Origin: Alphaproteobacteria bacterium | GTDB lineage: Bacteria > Pseudomonadota > Alphaproteobacteria > UBA6615 | DNA length: 11,498 bases | NCBI GenBank assembly: GCA_013003285.1 | Contig: JABDJY010000135.1 | Coordinates: forward strand, 1-11,498 | Reading direction: 5' to 3' | Part shown: positions 6,840 to 11,498 of the stretch, piece by piece | Numbering within the stretch: position 1 is the first letter of the stretch | Layout: each line of letters opens with the position of its first letter | Program-made: the position numbers and the translations under genes | The notes under the pieces: generated by a model | Seen by the model: the letters and a program-made list of their open reading frames with translations, nothing else | What the model was told of the DNA's origin: nothing | Database searches by the model: none

Positions 6840-8366
6840 CTATTGCGCCTGGCTTGCTGAATTCGGAACTCGATAAGACGGATGCGCTGTGCAGCTCGCC
6901 GCCCTGACATCGGGCGAAACGGGTTCGAGGTGACGAGGCTCGTACCAACGATTGAAGAAGCTCGTGTCCGGCAAATTTTCAAATTCAGAATCCGAGAGCG
7001 CGGAGAACAATACACGGTAGGTATTTACCAGGTTAAACGGCGCGCCAGACAGATCGGCGAAGGCCTGCTGTACCTGTGGAACATTCGAGTAAACGGCAAA
7101 AAAGGTTCCAAACCTTTCCAAGGCGCAGGATCGTTCCAACGATTCGTGATTCCACAGAGATCCGCTGCCATGGTCGCCATGGATAATCACCACGATGGGA
7201 CCGCTCGGCAGGTCCTGCAATTGCTGCAACAGCGCTCTATTGGTGTATTTTAGCTTCTCCCCATAGCCTTCCACATATCGACGCCGGTTCTCGTCCGAAT
7301 TCTTGACGAAATGGGACGCGTCGCTCAGGACCGGCAATATGGTGGACCGGAACTCGCCATCGGCCGTCAGACTGAACGGCGGATGGGGGCTTAAAATATG
7401 TTGGAAATAGAAAAACGGCGGGGCTGGGATGGTGTAATTTTCCGGTGCAAAAGCATTGCGCACCTGCGCGTTATGGTCTGCGGTGGCCGCTTCCGACAGC
7501 GGCCGGACGCGGGCGATCAGCCGGGACTCCATGCTGTTGAACCTGGCGGGTGGTCCCGATATCCGCAGCGCGCCGTTACCGAAATGCAACGGCCGGAAGG
7601 CGTTGCTGGCATAGGCAAAATTATATCCGGTCGCCCTCAAAATCTCAGGTGCGGCACCCTTCGTCGCCGCCTTACCCAATTGCAGACGCAGTTTCTGAGT
7701 ATCGATGTCGGGCAGGTCTTCGGTCTTAACAAAGGTCCCGTTCATCACGGAAGCCATGGCAAAAAGCGTCTGGTTGTGCGGCGTGAAAGCCCTTTCCATA
7801 ACCGTGAACCCTTGGTTCTTAAGGGCGGTTTCGAAGGTCGAATTATCGTGGCCATACAGGTCGGTAATGACATCGCTCGCCGCATAGCCGTCGAGCACGA
7901 TATGAATTATCGAAGGCTGCTGGTTAAGCTTTGTTTCGCCGGGGATCGAGCCGGATAAAGTTATGCCGTTGGGAACGAATAAAGTGGGGCCGACAACAAA
8001 TACCGCCATGCCCAATTGCAGAATGGCGAATAGGTTCAACACGAAAGTGCTGTTCACACCCACCCTGCCCTTATCGATGATCAGGCCAAATACAATCGGT
8101 ACGGCCAATCCGGCTAAGAACGCGATGCCCTGCGTCGTCATACCGAGAAGAATAAGCGGGCCTAAAGACCACAGGCTCGCCCTATGCCAACTGCCGGTCA
8201 GAAATTTGACCGCAACCAGAAACAGCGCAAACGCTGCTACCAGGACAATCGCGGGACGAACCAAATCCTCCGGACGAAGAACATCGGACAAGCTCTGGAA
8301 TAGCCAAACCGGCGCGAGGCCGGCCAAAAGCAACGGCGCGAAGGGAAATTTGAGAGCGTTAGGCAT
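6840..8366 (-). CDS. Membrane-anchored sulfatase-like (alkaline phosphatase superfamily) protein
   Basis: This 508-residue protein has about five hydrophobic segments in its first 135 residues (roughly 8-27, 36-56, 67-80, 81-97 and 108-132), followed by a large hydrolase-type domain likely on the periplasmic side. IIHIVLDGY (153-161) supplies the first metal Asp (D159), T200 in HNQT is a plausible nucleophile, and HGDHG (396-400) supplies the second metal Asp/His pair. This layout resembles LTA-synthase and phosphoethanolamine-transferase relatives, which move or cleave phosphate or sulfate groups on lipids or glycans. The canonical sulfatase Cys/Ser-x-Pro-x-Arg site is not seen, so true sulfatase activity is doubtful. 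An in-frame TGA lies three codons upstream of the ATG, which fixes the start; no strong ribosome-binding site is visible. The small membrane-protein gene lies 89 bp upstream on the same strand. Confidence 0.85.
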   Translation of the reverse strand: MPNALKFPFAPLLLAGLAPVWLFQSLSDVLRPEDLVRPAIVLVAAFALFLVAVKFLTGSWHRASLWSLGPLILLGMTTQGIAFLAGLAVPIVFGLIIDKGRVGVNSTFVLNLFAILQLGMAVFVVGPTLFVPNGITLSGSIPGETKLNQQPSIIHIVLDGYAASDVITDLYGHDNSTFETALKNQGFTVMERAFTPHNQTLFAMASVMNGTFVKTEDLPDIDTQKLRLQLGKAATKGAAPEILRATGYNFAYASNAFRPLHFGNGALRISGPPARFNSMESRLIARVRPLSEAATADHNAQVRNAFAPENYTIPAPPFFYFQHILSPHPPFSLTADGEFRSTILPVLSDASHFVKNSDENRRRYVEGYGEKLKYTNRALLQQLQDLPSGPIVVIIHGDHGSGSLWNHESLERSCALERFGTFFAVYSNVPQVQQAFADLSGAPFNLVNTYRVLFSALSDSEFENLPDTSFFNRWYEPRHLEPVSPDVRAASCTAHPSYRVPNSASQAQ

Positions 8367-8455
8367 GATAATTCATGCCAAAATCGGTTCGAACGGCGAC
8401 CAAGGATGGCTGTTGTTACCGCCTTTGCAACCCATAGTGCCGGATTGGCCCGCCC

Positions 8456-8764
8456 TTAGCTGCGGACTTTACGCCACACCCCAAAGATCGTCAGGGCGAC
8501 GGCGAACCCGAGCGGCAGCACGATCACGGTAGTGATCAGCGGACGCCAATACAGGACAAATACTTCCGGCCCGCCGATGGCGACGGTCACCGCAACGGTC
8601 ACGACCGCGGCGACAACCGCAGAAATGTAGGCTTCCCGTTGGGTTTTGTTCCACGGAATCTCACCGGCATAGGCCTTGGACCTTATCGCCATTTGCGCCA
8701 GCATCGTGACAACGACAACTGCGAACGGTAATACAAAAAATAGCCAAATATCAGCGCTGGTCAT
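8456..8764 (-). CDS. Small three-helix membrane protein of unknown function
   Basis: The 102-residue product has three clear hydrophobic segments (about 4-27, 45-66 and 75-97), a short polar loop (about 28-44, containing KAYAGEIPWNKTQRE) and a basic tail (WRKVRS). I do not recognise a family. The start at 8764 is chosen because GGAGGA sits 4 nt before it; an in-frame ATG at 8788 would add eight residues that overlap this ribosome-binding site. The gene lies 89 bp upstream of the sulfatase-like gene on the same strand, so co-transcription is possible. It might be an accessory membrane subunit, but nothing in the sequence shows this. Confidence 0.8.
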   Translation of the reverse strand: MTSADIWLFFVLPFAVVVVTMLAQMAIRSKAYAGEIPWNKTQREAYISAVVAAVVTVAVTVAIGGPEVFVLYWRPLITTVIVLPLGFAVALTIFGVWRKVRS

Positions 8765-8768
8765 TCGG

Positions 8769-8774
8769 TCCTCC
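8769..8774 (-). promoter_or_regulatory. Ribosome-binding site deciding the start of the small membrane protein
   Basis: On the - strand, GGAGGA lies 4 nt before the ATG at 8764. This is the strongest ribosome-binding site in its region and argues against the longer start at 8788. Confidence 0.75.
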
Positions 8775-9048
8775 AGGTTCCACGGCAACGGCGCGGCAAC
8801 CCGCCCCCTTTGTTCTTATATATCACTTCCTGCATCCGACTGTCGGCAGGTATTTCGACAAGTTACTAGGTCCGGCCGCAAATGCCAAATCGGACTTTGC
8901 AACCAATCATATTCACGTAAGACCTCGTGTCACCCGGCCAAGCAGGGGACGCCGTCTGTGGAAGAGGATGGTTCCGGTGGGGCGGAACGTTAACGACAGG
9001 TCCGCGTGACGGGGGTATCCGGCAACATTTCCCGCCGCCACTTGGATC
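8775..9048. other. Non-coding stretch between small membrane protein and VOC genes
   Basis: I see no credible gene in these 274 bp. They should hold the promoter of the leftward small membrane-protein gene: a TATATA run at 8818-8823 could be its -10 region, beside an 11-bp palindrome CCGACTGTCGG (8836-8846). A hairpin with a 6-bp stem (GTTCCG 8971-8976, CGGAAC 8983-8988) lies beyond the VOC stop and may aid termination, although no T-tract follows on either strand. All are weak calls. Confidence 0.3.
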
Positions 9049-9987
9049 CTAGTTCACCACCTCAAAATTGGTGACGAAGTCGTCCGGCATTTTTGGGCCC
9101 CAACAATAGAGAGCATCGTCGAGGGGCCAGTCGCGGGCCTGCCAATCGTAGCCGGCGGGGATGTAGTCGATGTCGGAGAAGAACTCGATCAGCCCGTCCC
9201 AGGGATCGCGAAAATAGGTGAAGAAATTGGAACCAATGACATGGCGGCCGAAGCCCCAGCAATGGCGGTTTCCCTTATCGAGCATACGCGCTGAGTTGAG
9301 ACCGATTTCATCGATATTGCCCATCTCGAAGCTGGCATGGTGCAGGCCCGGCGCATCGGATTTGGCCAGTGCGACAACATGGTGGTCGCTGCCGCCCTCG
9401 AGATACATGAAGGCGATAAAATCACCCACCCGGTCAGCCAGTTTCATGCCCAGCATGCGGGTGTAGAAATCGATTTTGCGGTCAATATGGGTGGTGAACT
9501 GTAAAACATGGCCAAGCCGGCGGGGCTGTGCGGGTTGGTCTTTCTCCGGTGCCGCGCGCAATCCTTGGCGATAATAATGGCCGGGCACATTGACCAGCCA
9601 ATCGGGCGGATTGCCCAGCGCCTCGGGGCCGCCGCGCGATGGCGCGGCTTCGGCGATTTTGACATTGACCAGAACGCCGTCGGAATCGCGCACCCAGATG
9701 CCCGGCTCGGGCGTCTCATTGGGCGCATCAAGAAGTTTGTGTCCGGCGCGTCGAAGGCGTTTGGCGATATCATCCAACCCGGCCTCGGTTGTCCCGAACG
9801 AGACATGGTGTAATTTTCGGCGCGGTCCTTCGACCAAGACGACCTGGTCCTGGTCCCTCCCAGCACAGCGCACGATACCATTATTGCCCCGTTCGAGACG
9901 CTCGAGCCCCGCATCGGTATAGAACGACAGCGCTCGGTCAATATCGGGAACTTCAAGCCCCACATGCTGCAGATTGGTAACCGCCAT
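9049..9987 (-). CDS. VOC-family extradiol dioxygenase-like protein
   Basis: The 312-residue protein is two tandem vicinal-oxygen-chelate modules, the plan of type I extradiol (catechol 2,3-) dioxygenases that cleave catechol-type rings with O2. The second module appears to hold the complete active site: Fe ligands H160 (in GHVLQF), H216 (in LHHASF) and E268 (in GLIEFF). Residues that match the conserved acid-base and tyrosine positions of BphC-type enzymes are in SDHH (H202/H203), GRHVIG (H249) and the Tyr of NFFTY (Y258). The first module, with HVGLEV and LHHVSF, is the non-catalytic copy. I place the start at 9987 because GGGA lies 7 nt upstream of that ATG; the ATG at 9993 would leave almost no spacing and adds only two residues. 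The substrate is unknown. The gene diverges from the bacteriohemerythrin across a region with a perfect FNR-type box. Confidence 0.88.
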   Translation of the reverse strand: MAVTNLQHVGLEVPDIDRALSFYTDAGLERLERGNNGIVRCAGRDQDQVVLVEGPRRKLHHVSFGTTEAGLDDIAKRLRRAGHKLLDAPNETPEPGIWVRDSDGVLVNVKIAEAAPSRGGPEALGNPPDWLVNVPGHYYRQGLRAAPEKDQPAQPRRLGHVLQFTTHIDRKIDFYTRMLGMKLADRVGDFIAFMYLEGGSDHHVVALAKSDAPGLHHASFEMGNIDEIGLNSARMLDKGNRHCWGFGRHVIGSNFFTYFRDPWDGLIEFFSDIDYIPAGYDWQARDWPLDDALYCWGPKMPDDFVTNFEVVN

Positions 9988-10056
9988 TTTCATTTCCCAG
10001 TGCGCGCCAGGGGGTTCAAAGTCGATGAATCGTTGCGGCCGAATGAGGTCAGATCA

Positions 10057-10070
10057 TTGATTTAAATCAA
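10057..10070. promoter_or_regulatory. Perfect FNR/Anr/FixK-type box
   Basis: TTGATTTAAATCAA matches the FNR-family consensus TTGAT-N4-ATCAA at all ten defined positions and is fully palindromic. Its centre is 91-92 bp upstream of the hemerythrin start and 76 bp upstream of the VOC start. A class II promoter with the box at -41.5 would start near 10105, which leaves a 50-nt leader ahead of hemerythrin. Nine T residues (10071-10079) follow the box. In alphaproteobacteria such boxes serve FNR, FixK or NNR/DNR-type regulators that respond to low oxygen or NO. Which regulator binds cannot be told from the box. Confidence 0.75.
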
Positions 10071-10090
10071 TTTTTTTTTCGCTATCACGA

Positions 10091-10104
10091 CTGATTCAGG
10101 TCAA
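10091..10104. promoter_or_regulatory. Possible second, degenerate FNR-type box
   Basis: CTGATTCAGGTCAA matches TTGAT-N4-ATCAA at eight of ten positions. Its centre is 34 bp from the perfect box, about three helical turns. It would overlap the inferred start-site region and could act as a repressing or co-binding site. Two mismatches make this tentative. Confidence 0.3.
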
Positions 10105-10140
10105 CCCACTCGACCGGAGCACCCGTTAGCCTTCAGTATT

Positions 10141-10145
10141 GGAGG
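10141..10145 (+). promoter_or_regulatory. Ribosome-binding site deciding the hemerythrin start
   Basis: GGAGG lies 9 nt before the ATG at 10155, but only 3 nt before the in-frame ATG at 10149. Spacing favours 10155 and a product that begins MASIEW. Confidence 0.7.
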
Positions 10146-10154
10146 TGAATGGAT

Positions 10155-10622
10155 ATGGCGTCGATTGAATGGACCCATAAGATGAGCGTTGGCGTTCCCG
10201 AACTCGACAATGATCACAAAGGGTTATTGGCGGTTATCAATCAATTGGAAGCCCACGGGGCAGACGAAGCCGGCCAAGTGGCCGTGCGGCGATCGCTGAA
10301 CTGGTTGCTCAGATATGCGCAAACGCATTTTGCCCGCGAACAGGCGGTGCTGACCCAATGCAAATATCCTCAGCTTAGCGAGCATATCGACGAGCACCGA
10401 GATTTCGTCAACTGGATGAAGGAGACGATTGCCGCGTTCGACGAGAGCCCCGCCCGCGCGACAGCCGAAACCCGCGACGATCTTATTACCTATCTGGAGA
10501 ATTGGTGGCGCCATCACATCCTGGTCGAAGATCGAAAATACAAGAGCTGCGCCCAGGAAAACCCCACCCAGTCGAGCCGCGCGGCCCGCGAGGTCCGCGG
10601 CTACGACATCTGGTGGGGGTAG
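10155..10622 (+). CDS. Bacteriohemerythrin (diiron O2-binding protein)
   Basis: This 155-residue single-domain hemerythrin is a four-helix bundle with a diiron centre that binds O2 reversibly and in some bacteria reacts with NO. All seven iron ligands are present with family spacing: H21 (in DNDHKG), H58 and E62 (THFAREQ), H77 and H81 (EHIDEH), H121 and D126 (HILVED). The opening IEWTHKMSVGVPELDNDH is typical of bacteriohemerythrins. A tail of about 29 residues follows the last ligand and ends YDIWWG, longer than many family members; two cysteines (C69, C132) are present. No signal peptide is seen, so it should be cytoplasmic. The upstream FNR-type box and the neighbouring nnrS suggest induction under low oxygen or NO, with a role in O2 delivery or NO handling. 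Confidence 0.93.
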   Translation: MASIEWTHKMSVGVPELDNDHKGLLAVINQLEAHGADEAGQVAVRRSLNWLLRYAQTHFAREQAVLTQCKYPQLSEHIDEHRDFVNWMKETIAAFDESPARATAETRDDLITYLENWWRHHILVEDRKYKSCAQENPTQSSRAAREVRGYDIWWG

Positions 10623-10654
10623 CCAGGCTAACGTTCGGCTATCCCATTTAGGCT

Positions 10655-10687
10655 TAGAGCAGTATCCGGCCAAATTGAACCATTCTG
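10655..10687 (+). repeat. Left terminal inverted repeat of the MITE-like element
   Basis: This 33-nt repeat begins TAGAGCAGTATCCGGCC and ends ATTCTG. It pairs with the right repeat with substitutions at two positions (G/A and C/T) and lacks one A. Confidence 0.75.
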
Positions 10688-10729
10688 GCGGCGCGGATGT
10701 GTGACAAGGCCAAGGGCTTCGGTGAAGAG

Positions 10730-10745
10730 CATAGCTTAAGCTATG
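10730..10745. repeat. 16-bp perfect palindrome inside the MITE-like element
   Basis: CATAGCTTAAGCTATG is identical to its reverse complement over all 16 bases. It lies in the left third of the element and could be a protein-binding site or form a cruciform. Confidence 0.7.
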
Positions 10746-10846
10746 GTCGAGCTGAAACCTGCGGGCATTGGCGCAGAGCCGTCCGCCCCCCCTTCTCGCG
10801 AATTGGGGGTTGACGATCGGCGGGCATCCACTTTGTCAGACGGCTT

Positions 10847-10867
10847 GCCCGATGCCCCGCATCGGGC
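10847..10867. repeat. Strong G/C hairpin inside the MITE-like element
   Basis: GCCCGATGC (10847-10855) pairs with GCATCGGGC (10859-10867) around a three-base CCC loop. The structure could act as a transcription stop between the convergent hemerythrin and nnrS genes, although it lacks a following T-run. Confidence 0.6.
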
Positions 10868-10905
10868 CGCGCCGTCTTCCGCGCGGCTGCCGCCCCGATC
10901 GACAA

Positions 10906-10939
10906 CAGAATTGATTCAATTTGGTCGGATACTGCTCTA
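10906..10939 (-). repeat. Right terminal inverted repeat of the MITE-like element
   Basis: This 34-nt repeat ends GGATACTGCTCTA on the + strand and mirrors the left repeat. It contains the 13-bp palindrome AATTGATTCAATT (10909-10921), which is broken in the left copy. Its last three bases (10937-10939) are the nnrS stop codon on the - strand. Confidence 0.75.
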
Positions 10940-11498
10940 GTGGCGTTTGACAAGCAAGGGACCGCATACGCCGAGATAAAACAGAAAAGCGGCGACCCAG
11001 GCCACCGCCGCGACAAAAATGAATGGGGTGAACAGCCCGCTCCATAGCGACGCAGCGATACGCAATATCACGGCAGCGGTCATCAGAAGAAAGGCCAGCG
11101 TTAGGCCCGCACCGGCGCGAAGCGGTTGGCCGGTGTGACCCAGCGTGGCGCGGCTCATGACAGCCAAGGTCATTGTGCCGATCGCGCCGATGGTCAGGGC
11201 GTGGAGCGCAGCGGTTTGAGAAACATCTGCCCGCCAGGACACGAGAGCCAGCATGGCCAGTCCAACGGGTATCCACAAATAGCCAAGATGCAGCACCCAC
11301 AGCAACGGTTCGGTCCGGGTGGCGCCCCCCTGCCAGCGCGCCAACCGAACCAGATTAAGCACCGCCACGATCGCGACTAAACTGCCCGCAATGGGTCCGG
11401 GTGGCACGACTACCCACCAGATCAGCGCCACTAGCGTCGCCGCCAGGCTAAGGCGGTCAAAGCTGCCGAAGGCGGTCGGCAGGCGCGCGGCGTCGCGT
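10937..11498 (-). CDS. nnrS: NnrS family heme-copper membrane protein (C-terminal part)
   Basis: This fragment of 186 residues is open at the right edge of the window; the family is about 400 residues with about 12 membrane helices. Six hydrophobic segments are visible. The diagnostic NnrS stretches are present: FDRLSLAAT near the edge, LLWVLHLGYLWIPVG, and HALTIGAIGTMTLAVMSRAT followed by LGHTGQPL, whose histidines are candidate metal or heme ligands. A GTG at 11431 could start a shorter reading, but clear NnrS sequence continues in frame upstream, so the true start lies beyond the window. NnrS is an inner-membrane protein linked to nitric-oxide stress and denitrification regulons. The stop codon TAG coincides with the right tip of the MITE-like element. 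Confidence 0.93.
   Translation of the reverse strand, partial: RDAARLPTAFGSFDRLSLAATLVALIWWVVVPPGPIAGSLVAIVAVLNLVRLARWQGGATRTEPLLWVLHLGYLWIPVGLAMLALVSWRADVSQTAALHALTIGAIGTMTLAVMSRATLGHTGQPLRAGAGLTLAFLLMTAAVILRIAASLWSGLFTPFIFVAAVAWVAAFLFYLGVCGPLLVKRH

Larger units (their letters stand above)
10655..10939. mobile_element. MITE-like element with long terminal inverted repeats
   Basis: A 285-bp non-coding element fills most of the gap between hemerythrin and nnrS. Its ends are inverted repeats of 33 and 34 nt that differ by two substitutions and one gap (TAGAGCAGTATCCG at the left tip; the right tip is its complement). Both tips read TA-GAGC, as expected for TA target-site duplication by an IS630/Tc1-mariner type transposase. 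The interior has no transposase gene, so the element would depend on an enzyme elsewhere. It contains a 16-bp perfect palindrome and a G/C hairpin. The right tip overlaps the nnrS stop codon. The alternative is a fixed repeat family or bidirectional terminator without recent mobility. Confidence 0.7.

Noticed and set aside
7398..8532. Two + strand open frames opposite the sulfatase-like gene
   Set aside because: The - strand reading carries LDGY, HGDHG and membrane helices, and the + strand readings carry nothing recognisable.
8676..8993. Open frame of 105 codons on the + strand
   Set aside because: It overlaps the start of the well-supported small membrane protein on the other strand, has no ribosome-binding site I can see, and shows no domain.
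10743..10940. Small + strand open frame inside the MITE-like element as a gene
   Set aside because: It has no ribosome-binding site or recognisable domain, and it ends inside the inverted repeat.

Overview
The window looks like chromosome of a GC-rich alphaproteobacterium, probably Rhodospirillales-like. I base this on the base composition, the gene families, and a G/C-rich intergenic hairpin repeat of a kind common in such genomes; this is an inference and no rRNA or other marker is present. Genes fill most of the window. I see no phage, plasmid, CRISPR, tRNA or rRNA feature.

Layout. (1) Positions 1-2401, + strand: a hairpin repeat, the selenocysteine-specific elongation factor SelB, and a small, more A+T-rich DUF6968-like gene 34 bp behind it. 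(2) Positions 2426-5857, - strand: a compact two-gene unit made of an isocitrate/isopropylmalate-type dehydrogenase followed by an orphan molybdenum-hydroxylase large subunit (xanthine dehydrogenase / CoxL form II type, motif PYRGAGR). Divergent from it is a bicupin protein (6006-6821, +) with one intact and one eroded metal site. (3) Positions 6840-8764, - strand: a membrane-anchored alkaline-phosphatase/sulfatase-superfamily protein preceded by a small three-helix membrane protein. (4) Positions 9049-11498: an extradiol-dioxygenase-type VOC protein (-), a divergent bacteriohemerythrin (+), and the C-terminal part of NnrS (-), which runs off the right edge.

How the genes may work together. 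The last region has the clearest regulatory logic. A perfect FNR/Anr/FixK-type box (TTGATTTAAATCAA, 10057-10070) lies upstream of the bacteriohemerythrin, whose seven diiron ligands are all present. The next gene is nnrS, typically part of nitric-oxide/denitrification regulons. This suggests a low-oxygen or NO-responsive island. The dehydrogenase, Mo hydroxylase and bicupin look like a small catabolic locus of unknown substrate. The Mo hydroxylase lacks its usual FeS and FAD partner genes nearby.

The most distinctive structural find is a 285-bp MITE-like element (10655-10939) between hemerythrin and nnrS. It has 33/34-bp near-perfect terminal inverted repeats and apparent TA target duplication. 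Its right tip supplies the third base of the nnrS stop codon. Removing the element in silico turns that TAG into TAA without changing the protein. I do not see evidence for a wholly new defence or mobile system here.
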